The notes below the pieces were generated by a model. That model made no database searches and had not been told where the DNA came from. It saw only the letters and a list, made by a program, of their open reading frames with translations. Source: Lactobacillus iners DSM 13335 (GTDB taxonomy: Bacteria; Bacillota; Bacilli; Lactobacillales; Lactobacillaceae). From it: a DNA stretch of 64,000 bases. Below are positions 8,926 through 17,985 of the stretch, piece by piece (the stretch's first letter is position 1; the number at the start of each line of letters is the position of its first letter). Both the position numbers and the translations under genes were made by a program. The DNA lies in contig NZ_GG700805.1 of assembly GCF_000160875.1 (NCBI RefSeq), forward strand, positions 124,001 through 188,000, in the 5' to 3' direction.

Positions 8926-9787
8926 ATTTTGTGTGTTTGTTCAGGAATTTATGTATTTTATCCCCATAGCTTTTCATATCGAGATTTATGATAGTATTGA
9001 TTGCATTTTTACAGTTAATAAGAGAGTTATTTTGCTTTGTTTGTTTATATATAATTAAATTTTTAAAAAAGAAAATTGTATTTTTATAAAAAAATAATTC
9101 AGGTAGAGTAGGAATTTCATCAGCAGTATCAATAAATAGTTGAATATCTTCAATTTGATTTTTTTCAATTGCAATGGCCAGAATATTACTAATTATTGCT
9201 AGTATTGCTATTTTAATATCAACGTTATCACTATCTTTATATTGCTGTATTATTTTTTTAGCTATAATTTTATTACTGTCAAGGTCATAAAAGACCATAA
9301 AGTTACAATATAGAGTAATAGTATTTTTATCCAAATTAGGATGACTAAAAATTTTATCTTTGAGCTTATGTCTTAATTCCATATCAAATGACTTAGGATC
9401 TTTTTTTAATGACTCTATCCAGCCATCAACTAACAGTTTTTCTTCATTCTTATCTTCTTTTGAAAGGTTGGTTTTATCTATTAAAAGTTTTATATCGTTA
9501 AGTTTTTGCTGATTTTGACCATAATAAGTAGATATCATTATATTGTGTAAATTACTAATTTGTTGATACTGCATATTATCATTTTGATTTAGCCTACTGA
9601 AAAATGTCCATAAAGGGATATTATTAAAATGTAGTAGTTTAATTAAGCTATCTGCTGTAATTCTGTGAGTGTTTTTTTCTACTTTAGAATAGTATGATTG
9701 ACTAATAATTATTCCATTATGTGTAAAATCTTTTTGATTTTTAGCTTGACTAATTCGATATTCTTTAAGTAGTTCTCCAATTGTCAT
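8924..9787 (-). CDS. Rgg/GadR/MutR-type transcriptional regulator
   Basis: A 287-residue regulator. Residues about 1-60 form an Xre-type helix-turn-helix (GELLKEYRISQAKNQKDF ... SYYSKVEKNTHRI); the remainder is all-helical and tetratricopeptide-like, as in Rgg proteins that bind short peptide pheromones. It ends at its own terminator. No obvious short-hydrophobic-peptide gene is seen beside it. The lipoprotein and the frameshifted ORF downstream in the same orientation are possible targets. Regulator class is fairly secure, ligand unknown. Confidence 0.75.
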   Translation of the reverse strand: MTIGELLKEYRISQAKNQKDFTHNGIIISQSYYSKVEKNTHRITADSLIKLLHFNNIPLWTFFSRLNQNDNMQYQQISNLHNIMISTYYGQNQQKLNDIKLLIDKTNLSKEDKNEEKLLVDGWIESLKKDPKSFDMELRHKLKDKIFSHPNLDKNTITLYCNFMVFYDLDSNKIIAKKIIQQYKDSDNVDIKIAILAIISNILAIAIEKNQIEDIQLFIDTADEIPTLPELFFYKNTIFFFKNLIIYKQTKQNNSLINCKNAINTIINLDMKSYGDKIHKFLNKHTK

Positions 9788-9808
9788 TGTATTTTGCCCC
9801 TTTTAAGA

Positions 9809-9863
9809 TACAACTACGACTGTTTCGTTAATTTATTATTAACAGCTCCATCGTAGAAGTTAA
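9809..9863. promoter_or_regulatory. Imperfect inverted repeat upstream of the Rgg-like gene
   Basis: AACTACGA and TCGTAGAAGTT flank an inner CTGTT/AACAG pair in the 100-base gap before the regulator start. It could be an autoregulatory operator or a weak terminator of the ABC-2 operon that points the same way. The function is uncertain. Confidence 0.3.
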
Positions 9864-9888
9864 AGCATAGTTGTTGAAAGATAAGTCT

Positions 9889-10662
9889 TTAATTTGCTGA
9901 GCTATAATGTTTGATACCCTTATTCCAAAGGAGTTTTGAAGTGTAATACAACAATATATCTATAATTATAAAATATCCTAATAACCAATAATTGTGTTTA
10001 TGAAAAATCATTTCAACAGGTAAATTACTTGCCAATAATACTGGAATGACAAAGGTAAAAATCTGTTGAATAATCATTGGAAAAATTTGTTTTGGACGGC
10101 TAGCATAACTAATCAAATCCTCAATCATGCCAAATAAACTTGTTAATCCATCAACCCAAAATGATAATGTAACTGCCAATTGATTCAATAAGAAAATTAG
10201 AAAAGCAGTTAATATCAAGTTTATTAACATTATTGCGTAACCTATAATACCTACATTTTCCAGGGCTAAATAATATCCTAATAATCCTAAAGATAAAATC
10301 AAATTAAATATACTTGGAATATCTAAATGTGTGCCAATTGAATACCAATAAGAATAGACAGGTCGAATCAGGTTATAATCTAGTTCTCCTTCTAAAATAT
10401 CTTCTACCAAGTTTTCATGTCCAATAACAAAGAAAAAGTTATAAATATAGGTTGCACTGTTCATAAAAGTAATTAAAATAAAATATTGATTTCGTGTCCA
10501 ATTAGCATTTTCTGAATTTGAAAAATAAATATCACCGACAAATAATTCAATTAATAAGAATACTACGGCTAAGATAAAAGTTATCAAACTGGTGGCACGA
10601 TAAATTAAAAATTCTTCTATACTCTGTTTCCAAATACTTGAAATAATTTTCTGAATTCTCAT
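9889..10662 (-). CDS. ABC-2 family transporter permease (COG3694-like)
   Basis: A 257-residue protein with about six membrane helices and the pattern of one of two unequal permeases found with a COG4586-type ATPase (central segment EDILEGELDYNLIRPVYSYW, where inner-membrane exporters of this type have their coupling loop). It overlaps the preceding permease gene by four bases, so it is the third gene of a three-gene operon. This family has been linked to export of cationic compounds such as viologens in other bacteria; the substrate here is unknown. Confidence 0.8.
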   Translation of the reverse strand: MRIQKIISSIWKQSIEEFLIYRATSLITFILAVVFLLIELFVGDIYFSNSENANWTRNQYFILITFMNSATYIYNFFFVIGHENLVEDILEGELDYNLIRPVYSYWYSIGTHLDIPSIFNLILSLGLLGYYLALENVGIIGYAIMLINLILTAFLIFLLNQLAVTLSFWVDGLTSLFGMIEDLISYASRPKQIFPMIIQQIFTFVIPVLLASNLPVEMIFHKHNYWLLGYFIIIDILLYYTSKLLWNKGIKHYSSAN

Positions 10663-11411
10663 ACACCCACACCCTCATATTTCTTAAGTCCTAGCTTAAA
10701 CGTTTTTTTATATATGCAGTAAAAAATAATTAGCCAAACAGCAACTGCTAGATAATAAATATTTGTCTGATTAATGTTTGATGCAATTAATTTTGCAGGT
10801 ACATCTGTCACTAATGAAAATGGGTTATATTGTAACCAGGAATAAATATTTTTCCCTAGCATAGATAGTGGAAAATATAGCCCTCCAAATAATAAATAAA
10901 TAGCAAATAAGCCTGATTTGAGTGGCCACATATTTATTAACCAAAATCCTAAGCTACCAAAAACTAAAGCTAGATTAAAGAACATAAAAGAACAAAAAAT
11001 TAGATATAAGATCAGATTAATAAAGCCAATGTTTAAATTAAAATAAAGCCCTAAAACTAGGTAAAAAATAATTATAGGTAGTTGAGATCCTATATAAGTT
11101 AAATATAGATACCAATATAATGATACTGGTTTTGTTAGATAGTTAGATAATTTACCAGACTGAATCAAGTCAGCTAAAGTAAAGGTCGGTGCAATTGAAA
11201 ATAGCAAACTTAAAGTGTTGGTCATAATTAAGTATTTTGCTAAATAGTTAAAGTTGTGCACATTATTGCCCATTAACCAGCACCACATCCAGAGAGTAAC
11301 TATTAAATTTAAAACTTGAGTTATAATTTTGATTAAGTAGTTACCTCTGTAGACTAAACTAGATTTGATTCCAAGGTAAAAAATTGGTAAATACTTTTTC
11401 ATGATTGTCAT
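10659..11411 (-). CDS. ABC-2 family transporter permease (COG4587-like)
   Basis: A 250-residue, six-helix permease. It contains the coupling-loop segment LADLIQSGKLSNYLTKPVSLYWY that parallels the DLIRPVYSYW segment of its partner. Start and stop overlap the flanking genes by four bases on each side, indicating tight co-translation with the ATPase and the second permease. Together they form one ABC-2 exporter complex in the cytoplasmic membrane. Confidence 0.8.
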   Translation of the reverse strand: MTIMKKYLPIFYLGIKSSLVYRGNYLIKIITQVLNLIVTLWMWCWLMGNNVHNFNYLAKYLIMTNTLSLLFSIAPTFTLADLIQSGKLSNYLTKPVSLYWYLYLTYIGSQLPIIIFYLVLGLYFNLNIGFINLILYLIFCSFMFFNLALVFGSLGFWLINMWPLKSGLFAIYLLFGGLYFPLSMLGKNIYSWLQYNPFSLVTDVPAKLIASNINQTNIYYLAVAVWLIIFYCIYKKTFKLGLKKYEGVGV

Positions 11412-12328
11412 TTTACTTTTTTATAAATCTCCAAAATAATTTCTTCTAAATTAATACCTTCTCTAGTTAATGAGATTATTTGATTAGCAGAGAGTGTTTG
11501 CAAAAATTTTTTGAGATCATTTTCGCTGATATTTTTGCTTTCTGGCTCATTATTTACTAAATATTTAACAATAAAATGATCATCTGTAGAAATATTGATT
11601 GGTAGTTTTTCAAGCTTATCATCAAAAACAATTTCTCCGTTAGCTAAAATTACCAGTCTTTGTGCCAATGCTTCTATATCTCTAATGTTATGAGAGGTAA
11701 TGATAATAGTTGTTTTGTTACGTTTATTTTCTTCACGTAAAAATTCATAAATACTTTCTTGGGTCATTAAGTCCAAGCCTAGAGTGGGTTCATCTAAGAA
11801 TAAATATTTGGGTTCATGAATTAAGGAACAAATCAAATCACATTTAACTCTTTGACCAAGTGATAATTTTCTGACAGGTTTATTAATTAAATCTTCAGCA
11901 TTAAGCATTTTAGTTAATTCTTTTAAACGTTTTTTGAATCTATTTTCTTCTAAAGAATAAATACTAGCTAACATATTTAAAGTATCAATAGCTGGTAAGT
12001 CCCAAGAAAGTTGTGATTTTTGACCAAAAAGTACACCTATCTCTTTCAAGAGCTCGGTTTTTCGTTGCATGGGAATAAAAGTATCAATATTAACAGAACC
12101 ACTACTAGGGCTAATAATTCCAGTTAATAGTTTAGTTAAGGTCGTTTTTCCTGCACCATTTGGTCCAATCAATCCAATTAGGCTACCATCTTCTATGTTT
12201 AAATTAATATTTTTTAAAGCTTTTACATATTGTGGCTTTCTATGAAAAAGGTCTTCAATAGTACCCTTAAGCCCGGATGCTTTTTCGAAAGTAACATAGT
12301 CAAAGCTTAAATTTTTAATGACAATCAT
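11408..12328 (-). CDS. ABC transporter ATP-binding protein (COG4586-like)
   Basis: A 306-residue ATPase. Walker A is GPNGAGKTT near residue 57, the Q-loop region is GQKSQLSWDL, the signature is LSLGQRVKCDL, and Walker B is KYLFLDEPTLGLD. A DLFHRK insertion near the N-terminus and the extended C-terminal tail are usual for this subfamily. It is the first gene of the operon with the two permeases that follow and powers them. The start is preceded by AAAGGAG. Confidence 0.88.
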   Translation of the reverse strand: MIVIKNLSFDYVTFEKASGLKGTIEDLFHRKPQYVKALKNINLNIEDGSLIGLIGPNGAGKTTLTKLLTGIISPSSGSVNIDTFIPMQRKTELLKEIGVLFGQKSQLSWDLPAIDTLNMLASIYSLEENRFKKRLKELTKMLNAEDLINKPVRKLSLGQRVKCDLICSLIHEPKYLFLDEPTLGLDLMTQESIYEFLREENKRNKTTIIITSHNIRDIEALAQRLVILANGEIVFDDKLEKLPINISTDDHFIVKYLVNNEPESKNISENDLKKFLQTLSANQIISLTREGINLEEIILEIYKKVK

Positions 12329-12423
12329 TGCTTCTCCTTTAAATGTTAATTTGAAATTAATAATAATTACGATTTATATAATACAAGGCTAATGTTTTTT
12401 GGTCAACTAAATTTAAAACAAAT

Positions 12424-12464
12424 TAAAAAATCCATACTTCGATACAATATCGAAATATGGATTT
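12424..12464 (-). terminator. Intrinsic terminator after the tyrosine phosphatase
   Basis: AAATCCATA...TCGATA pairs with TATCGA...TATGGATTT; on the minus strand it is followed by six T residues. Confidence 0.82.
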
Positions 12465-12515
12465 AAAATAAATATATGTTATGTAATACCATCTCTGTAT
12501 GAAAATAACTATTTT

Positions 12516-13316
12516 TTAATCTTCTAAATAGATTTTACGAAGATCTAATATATCCTTGCGAGATAACTTCATAGTGTTACGTAAATAACTATGGATACTG
12601 CCATAATTATTGTTAATGTTATTTAAGACATAGTCCAAATATTCGGCACAAACAGATTGAATATCATATGTGGCTTTGACTACATTATCGTTTCCACCAT
12701 CATCTTTAGCTTTTTTTAGCATAGAATTAATGAAATCTTTAGTTGTAGTATTAGTTAATAGATAGTCTTTTTTGATTGTATCAAAAGGAATACCTAAAGC
12801 AGATAGTATCAATAGTGCTCCAAATCCTGTTCTATCTTTTCCAGCAGTACAATGAAATAATGCTGCTTGGTTATCGTTATTATTGGCTAGTAGCAATTCT
12901 AAAAAATGTCTGTATGCATTTTGGGCTGATGAACTATTAATCATGTCATTGTATGCTGCAAACATTTGTCGTTTACCAAAATTAGGGTCGTTAGATGCCC
13001 ATTTTTCCAGGTCTTCCATTGGTTTGGAAGCATTTGTCAGATCCTCGCTAAAAACAGGATTAAATTCATATTTTGCTTGGTTAGGAATAATATCAGGGTA
13101 TTTATTTTTTTCTTTTTCGGATCTAAAATCTATGATCAATTTAACATTATAATTTTCCAACAAATCAGTGTCTTCTGGTAAAAGATCTGCTAGATTGCCT
13201 GTTCTTAGTAATTTATGATATTTTATTTTTTTTCCTGTTAGTGTTTGATAACCACCTAATTCTCTAAAATTTCGCCCAGATTTAATATTAAGTAATCTTT
13301 TATGATAATTGTTCAT
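12516..13316 (-). CDS. Protein-tyrosine/serine phosphatase (PF13350-type)
   Basis: A 266-residue cytosolic phosphatase. It begins with the family hallmark NFRELGGYQT, has LIIDFRSEKEK with a conserved Asp-Arg pair, and carries the P-loop HCTAGKDRTG with nucleophile Cys156 and Arg162 region. Such enzymes dephosphorylate tyrosine, serine or phosphoinositides; the physiological substrate in lactobacilli is not known. It is a single-gene unit divergent from the universal stress gene. The intergenic gap holds a hairpin at 13337-13372. Confidence 0.88.
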   Translation of the reverse strand: MNNYHKRLLNIKSGRNFRELGGYQTLTGKKIKYHKLLRTGNLADLLPEDTDLLENYNVKLIIDFRSEKEKNKYPDIIPNQAKYEFNPVFSEDLTNASKPMEDLEKWASNDPNFGKRQMFAAYNDMINSSSAQNAYRHFLELLLANNNDNQAALFHCTAGKDRTGFGALLILSALGIPFDTIKKDYLLTNTTTKDFINSMLKKAKDDGGNDNVVKATYDIQSVCAEYLDYVLNNINNNYGSIHSYLRNTMKLSRKDILDLRKIYLED

Positions 13317-13336
13317 GAATGTTCATCCCTTTACTA

Positions 13337-13372
13337 TAAAAATGTTATGGAAAACAATTATAACATTTTTTA
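13337..13372. promoter_or_regulatory. Hairpin in the divergent intergenic region
   Basis: AAAAATGTTAT and ATAACATTTTTT arms surround an 11-base loop just upstream of the phosphatase start. It resembles a terminator but no gene ends here; it may be a 5' UTR structure of the phosphatase mRNA. A second short palindrome (ATGCTA / TAGCAT, 13381-13399) lies on the usp side. Confidence 0.35.
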
Positions 13373-13464
13373 AGAAATATATGCTATAAATTCTAGCATG
13401 TAAGGGCTTTTATGGTAAAATCTAATTAAAGATAAACACTATATAGCGTAGGAGATGTTTAGTT

Positions 13465-13941
13465 ATGATAAAAGGGTATAACAACATTTTGGTTCCAGTT
13501 GATGGATCAGAATCTGCCGAGCTTGCTTTTGATAAAGCAGTGGCAATAGCTATGGAAAATGCTGCTCACATAGATATTTTAAATATTATTGATACACGTC
13601 AATTTATGGGAGAGTTACAAGATACTTTGATTTCAGGTGATACAGTTTATCAAATGACTAATGATTCTGAAGAGTATCTAAAGAGCTTACAGAAAAAAGC
13701 AGAAGAACAATTTAAATTTAAAGATGTATCTTATCATATTAGATATGGGTCACCTAAGAGAATAATTGCTTTTGATTTTATAAAAGATCACAATAATGAT
13801 TTAGTTGTGATGGGTGCAACAGGTATGAATGCTGTTGAAAGAATGTTAATGGGCAGTGTTACAGAATACGTAAATCGTAACGCCTTGGCAGATGTATTAA
13901 TTGTAAAAACTGATTTAAATAACGAAAAGATTAAGAAATAG
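13465..13941 (+). CDS. Universal stress protein, UspA family
   Basis: A 158-residue UspA-fold protein. It has the N-terminal NILVPVDGSESAELAFDKA and the C-terminal ATP-binding signature (VVMGATGMNAVERMLMGSVTEYV), which together predict an ATP-binding dimer in the cytoplasm. These proteins help survival under acid, starvation and oxidative stress, by mechanisms that are mostly unclear. The start follows a GGAGA site. The gene ends at the terminator at 13963. Confidence 0.92.
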   Translation: MIKGYNNILVPVDGSESAELAFDKAVAIAMENAAHIDILNIIDTRQFMGELQDTLISGDTVYQMTNDSEEYLKSLQKKAEEQFKFKDVSYHIRYGSPKRIIAFDFIKDHNNDLVVMGATGMNAVERMLMGSVTEYVNRNALADVLIVKTDLNNEKIKK

Positions 13942-13962
13942 TTTATTTTAATAATAGAAAGT

Positions 13963-13991
13963 AAAAGTACCTATAATAAGGTACTTTTTTT
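13963..13991 (+). terminator. Intrinsic terminator
   Basis: AAAAGTACCT / AGGTACTTTT stem with a short loop and seven T residues. The overlapping TATAAT at 13994-13999 is probably the -10 of the next gene. Confidence 0.85.
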
Positions 13992-14026
13992 GATATAATG
14001 TTAAATGTAACTAGAGGAGGATATAA

Positions 14027-14509
14027 ATGGAGCAATTAACTATGGTATCATTAGCAGACAAATTATCTGCTCAACATGATATTATTATTTCTGATAAGCA
14101 AACAATAAATGTAGCAGATATTTTTGAGCAAATTGATAATCTACACATATTACAAAAATCTGCTAAAGAATATATAGATATGACACAAGAACAATATTAT
14201 GATCAAGAGTCTGATGGCAAATTAACTATATTGCAAATGGATAAGCCACTTAAATTACTTAAAGATCGGATTTTAACAAATCATGTTGATGGTTATGTGG
14301 ATCAGCATGAAATAAATTTAACATATAATCATGAGTCTCCATATGTTGATGGCGGGTATAATCGTAGTGTTGATTTAAATGTATTAATTTACAGTTTAAA
14401 GGTTATTGGTGCAGTGGAACAGATTGCTGCTGATGATTTACGCAAGATTTTATCTAAGGATGCTGTGGTTTCTTTGATTATTGCTGCACATTCTTTAGCT
14501 AGCAATTAA
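14027..14509 (+). CDS. Conserved-looking protein of unknown function, 160 aa
   Basis: A soluble, acidic 160-residue protein with no signal peptide or membrane segment. The start is well supported by GAGGAGG seven bases upstream. Notable features are an N-terminal helix-rich part (KLSAQHDIIISDKQTINVAD) and a central stretch rich in Asp, His and Tyr. I do not recognise a family. It has its own probable -10 at 13994 and its own terminator at 14518, so it is a single-gene unit between the stress protein and the phosphoesterase. Confidence 0.65.
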   Translation: MEQLTMVSLADKLSAQHDIIISDKQTINVADIFEQIDNLHILQKSAKEYIDMTQEQYYDQESDGKLTILQMDKPLKLLKDRILTNHVDGYVDQHEINLTYNHESPYVDGGYNRSVDLNVLIYSLKVIGAVEQIAADDLRKILSKDAVVSLIIAAHSLASN

Positions 14510-14517
14510 TGTTCGTT

Positions 14518-14540
14518 AGGGCTGATATAGCCCCTTTTTT
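14518..14540 (+). terminator. Intrinsic terminator
   Basis: Short GC-rich GGGCT / AGCCC hairpin followed by six T residues. Confidence 0.8.
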
Positions 14541-14561
14541 ACATAAAACAGGTGTAGCTTT

Positions 14562-15953
14562 ATGAACATGTTTAGAAATATTTCCAAAGCTTTAGAAAAT
14601 ATTGTTAAAAAGAATAGAGCAGAGGAAAATAATATAACAAATAATTCGATTTTTGATGTAATGCAACATTATACGCAAGTCGGCGAATATTCTGTGGGAG
14701 CTCCTGAAGGTACACCTGGGGATAAAGATTTTGATTTAATTGTATATAAAAATGATAATGGTATTTTATATCAAGCATTGCGTCCAAAGAAAGCTGAAAA
14801 TTTAGCACCACTTTTTGTTAGAAAGTTTGAACCTAGATTAAATCGGTTTCGAGCTTTTCAAAATAAAAAAAATGGGCGTCGTTTTATAGTTGAAGAGCAT
14901 TTGGATGAATTTATTAATTATGTAAAGAATTATACTCGTACTAACACTAATTCGATAAATATTGGTATTATCACAGACACGCATCAAAAAGATGTTGACT
15001 CATTAACCTCGTATGGACGATTGGGCTTACTTCATTTAAAAGAGTTTAATTATCTTGAAGAAAGAGGATTTTTAAAGTTAAAAGTGCATTTAGGTGATTG
15101 GATAGATGGTTCGGATCCGGGATTAGTTGATGAGCAGGAACTAATTAATTTGCGAAATTGCTTTTCTTCCAAACGTATTGATTATGCTTTAATTAAGGGC
15201 AACCATGATGAGAATGATAAGTTTGATGCTTTGCATGAGATGTTACCATCTTTCCCTGAAAGAGAATTTGAAGACATCATGTGGACAAATATGTATCGCC
15301 AACATAATATCCATTATATTTCCAGGCAACATGGTGTTGCATATTTTGACTACGGTGATTTACGGATAATAATGATTAATACGTCCGATGTTCCCTATAT
15401 CTTGGATAGCAATGGTAAGAAAAAATATAATACTCAGCATACTTTAGCTATTAGGGAAGATCAAGTACAAGAGATTATTGAAATTTTAGAAAAATCTGTT
15501 AATAAGCAAATAATTTTTATGGGACATGCTGTGCCAATTGATCGTAAAGGTATGAATTCTTTGAAGTATAATGGACGTTCGTTGCACGAATTGATGGTTG
15601 CATTTAATCAACGAGAAAAAGGGTACTTGAATTCACATGATGTGCCTTTAGAGTATACGTTAACTAATAAATTTGATTTTTCCAATGTAGTTAAGGGCAA
15701 AATTATTGCTTATTTTGCAGGTCATGCTCACGCAGAGGATCAATATCGTATTAATAGTATTCAATATATTACATTTAATTGTTCTGCATTAGTAAGTTTA
15801 TCTGATAGTAATAAATATAATCAGCGTTATAATCGACAAGTAGATCAAAGAACTGAATATGCTGGTTATGTAGTTAATGTTGACTTAGATAAAAAGTTGT
15901 TGCAGGTTTTTGGATATGGTGCAGCATCGAAACGGAGAGTATATAGAATATAA
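14562..15953 (+). CDS. Metallophosphoesterase with an N-terminal extension
   Basis: A 463-residue protein. The calcineurin-like domain starts about residue 135 with D139-x-H141 (IITDTHQKD), followed by HLGDWIDG, IKGNHDEND, MGHAVPID and the closing AGHAHAEDQ, so all metal ligands are present. Residues 1-130 form a separate region (QHYTQVGEYSVGAPEGTPGDKDFDLI...) of unknown role, perhaps substrate binding. No signal peptide is visible, so it is cytoplasmic unless exported by other means. The ribosome binding site is weak (CAGGTG). Substrate unknown; phosphodiester or nucleotide hydrolysis is implied by the family. Confidence 0.8.
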   Translation: MNMFRNISKALENIVKKNRAEENNITNNSIFDVMQHYTQVGEYSVGAPEGTPGDKDFDLIVYKNDNGILYQALRPKKAENLAPLFVRKFEPRLNRFRAFQNKKNGRRFIVEEHLDEFINYVKNYTRTNTNSINIGIITDTHQKDVDSLTSYGRLGLLHLKEFNYLEERGFLKLKVHLGDWIDGSDPGLVDEQELINLRNCFSSKRIDYALIKGNHDENDKFDALHEMLPSFPEREFEDIMWTNMYRQHNIHYISRQHGVAYFDYGDLRIIMINTSDVPYILDSNGKKKYNTQHTLAIREDQVQEIIEILEKSVNKQIIFMGHAVPIDRKGMNSLKYNGRSLHELMVAFNQREKGYLNSHDVPLEYTLTNKFDFSNVVKGKIIAYFAGHAHAEDQYRINSIQYITFNCSALVSLSDSNKYNQRYNRQVDQRTEYAGYVVNVDLDKKLLQVFGYGAASKRRVYRI

Positions 15954-16018
15954 ATATTTGTTTAATTATTATTTTTGCTTATAATTGATAGTATTGGCAA
16001 TTAAGGAGAAGATAATCA

Positions 16019-17968
16019 ATGTGTGGAATTTGTGCTTTTTATGATCCGCAATTAGAAAATAAAGATCAAGTGATCGAACAAATGATGGATACAATTGTGC
16101 ATAGAGGGCCATCGTCTGCCGGCAAATTTACCAATGATGAGGTTGCCTTAGGTTTTAGGCGTCTTTCAATTATTGATTTACGTGGTGGTAGTCAGCCTAT
16201 TTTTAATGAGGATAAAAGCAGAGCTGTTATTTTTAATGGTGAAATATACAACTTCAAACCACTTAGAGAAGAATTAATTAATAGTGGCCATACTTTTACG
16301 ACCAAAACTGATACAGAAGTATTATTGCATGGCTATGAAGAGTGGGGTATGGATGGTTTGTTAAAACGTATTAGAGGGATGTTTGCTTTTCTAATATGGG
16401 ATGATAACGATCAAACTCTATATGGTGCTAGGGACTTTTTTGGTATTAAACCTATGTATTATACTAATAATGATGGTAGGTTATTGGTAGGAAGTGAATT
16501 GAAGAGCTTTTTAGCTTTTCCTTACTTCAAAAAAGAATTGAATGTTGAAGCTGTGAAACCATATTTAATGAATCAGTACAATGATTTGAACGAGACTTTT
16601 TTTAAAGGCGTTTATAAATTTCCTGCTGGACACTGGTTTGCTTATAAAAATGGTAAGTTCGATATTCATAAATATTGGGATGCAGAATATGTCCAAAATA
16701 GTTTGAGCTTTGAACAAACTTTAGATAAAATTAATGAAGATTTGAAAGAAACTGTTGAATTGTATCATAATGCTGATGTAAAAGTTGGATCGTTTTTATC
16801 AGAAGGTGTAGATTCAAGTTTTGTGACTAGTCTGTTAAATCCTGATGATGTATTTTCAATTTCCTTTGATGATGCTACTTATGATGAAGCTTCAAAAGCC
16901 AAGGCGTTAGCAGATATTAAAGGTTGGACTTTTTATTCTGATAAAGTTAAAGCCGAAGAAGCTATGCATGATTTTCCAGAAATGCAGTATCATATGGATG
17001 AACCTGATGCCAATCCGTCTATTATTCCATTGTGGTATTTATGTAAGTTAGCAAGAAAACATGTTACAGTTGCCCTTTCAGGTGAAGGAGCAGATGAGTT
17101 ATTTGCAGGTTATGTTAATTATGGCATGCACACGCATAATAATATTATTAAAGTCTTCACTTCTGGTCTAAAAAAAATACCCAAGAATTTGCGTTTTAAA
17201 TTGGCTAAGGGAATCAAAAAATTGCCTAATTTTCCGGGGAAAGTACATATTTATACTAATTTAGCTTCTCCTGATGAATATTACGTTGGTCAATCTGTTA
17301 TTTATGATATAAATTATCCGACTATTTTTTCAGCTAAAGATGCAAATGATATTTTACAACCAAAATATCAAAATAAATTGACAGTTAATAGCAATTATCA
17401 AGCAGATTTTGCTAAGGTTAAAAATCTTGATTCTGTTAAACAAATGCAATATATTGATTTACACCACTTTATGTTGAATGATATAGAGCAAAAAGCAGAT
17501 AAAATATCTATGGCACATTCATTAGAACTTAGAGTTCCATACTTAGATAAAAAGATTGCAGAATTGGCTAATTCGATTCCAACTAAGTATTTGGTTAACA
17601 AATATGATACAAAATATGCTCTTAGGAAAGCCGCTGAAAGAGTATTACCTGAAGAATGGGCTAAGCGACCAAAATTAGGATTTCCAACTCCAATTAAACA
17701 ATGGTTGCAAGATCCAAAATTTTATAAGCAAGTGAGACTTTTATTTGCGGAAGATTTTGTAAATAATATCTTTAATCAAGATAAAATTCTTGCTATGTTG
17801 GATAAAAATTTTAGTGGGGATGGTTCAGACAGACGCAAGATTTGGACTATTTATACTTTTTTAGTCTGGTATAAGTTGTTTTTTGTAGACTATGAGAATA
17901 CAGTAAAGAAATATAATCATGTTCAACCAGAAGTTGCTAGTTTATTAGCATCTGGTAAATTAGTTTAA
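16019..17968 (+). CDS. asnB: Asparagine synthase-type glutamine amidotransferase (probable wall D-Asp amidation)
   Basis: A 649-residue class II amidotransferase. Cys2 is the glutaminase nucleophile (MCGICAF); the N-terminal Ntn domain runs to about 200, then the synthetase domain has the PP-loop SEGVDSS at 261-267, where SGG is more common. It transfers ammonia from glutamine to an aspartyl carboxyl. The next gene, separated by 17 bases, encodes an ATP-grasp ligase that resembles D-aspartate ligases. That pairing suggests it amidates the D-Asp crossbridge of peptidoglycan (as AsnH does in Lactococcus lactis), rather than making free asparagine. AAGGAG site upstream supports the start. The assignment as an amidotransferase is secure; the wall role is inferred. 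Confidence 0.88.
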   Translation: MCGICAFYDPQLENKDQVIEQMMDTIVHRGPSSAGKFTNDEVALGFRRLSIIDLRGGSQPIFNEDKSRAVIFNGEIYNFKPLREELINSGHTFTTKTDTEVLLHGYEEWGMDGLLKRIRGMFAFLIWDDNDQTLYGARDFFGIKPMYYTNNDGRLLVGSELKSFLAFPYFKKELNVEAVKPYLMNQYNDLNETFFKGVYKFPAGHWFAYKNGKFDIHKYWDAEYVQNSLSFEQTLDKINEDLKETVELYHNADVKVGSFLSEGVDSSFVTSLLNPDDVFSISFDDATYDEASKAKALADIKGWTFYSDKVKAEEAMHDFPEMQYHMDEPDANPSIIPLWYLCKLARKHVTVALSGEGADELFAGYVNYGMHTHNNIIKVFTSGLKKIPKNLRFKLAKGIKKLPNFPGKVHIYTNLASPDEYYVGQSVIYDINYPTIFSAKDANDILQPKYQNKLTVNSNYQADFAKVKNLDSVKQMQYIDLHHFMLNDIEQKADKISMAHSLELRVPYLDKKIAELANSIPTKYLVNKYDTKYALRKAAERVLPEEWAKRPKLGFPTPIKQWLQDPKFYKQVRLLFAEDFVNNIFNQDKILAMLDKNFSGDGSDRRKIWTIYTFLVWYKLFFVDYENTVKKYNHVQPEVASLLASGKLV

Positions 17969-17985
17969 GAAAGAGATGAGATTGA

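Noticed and set aside
8873..9058. A 61-codon plus-strand frame through the Rgg terminator
   Set aside because: It lies across the terminator and antisense to the regulator end; no ribosome binding site.
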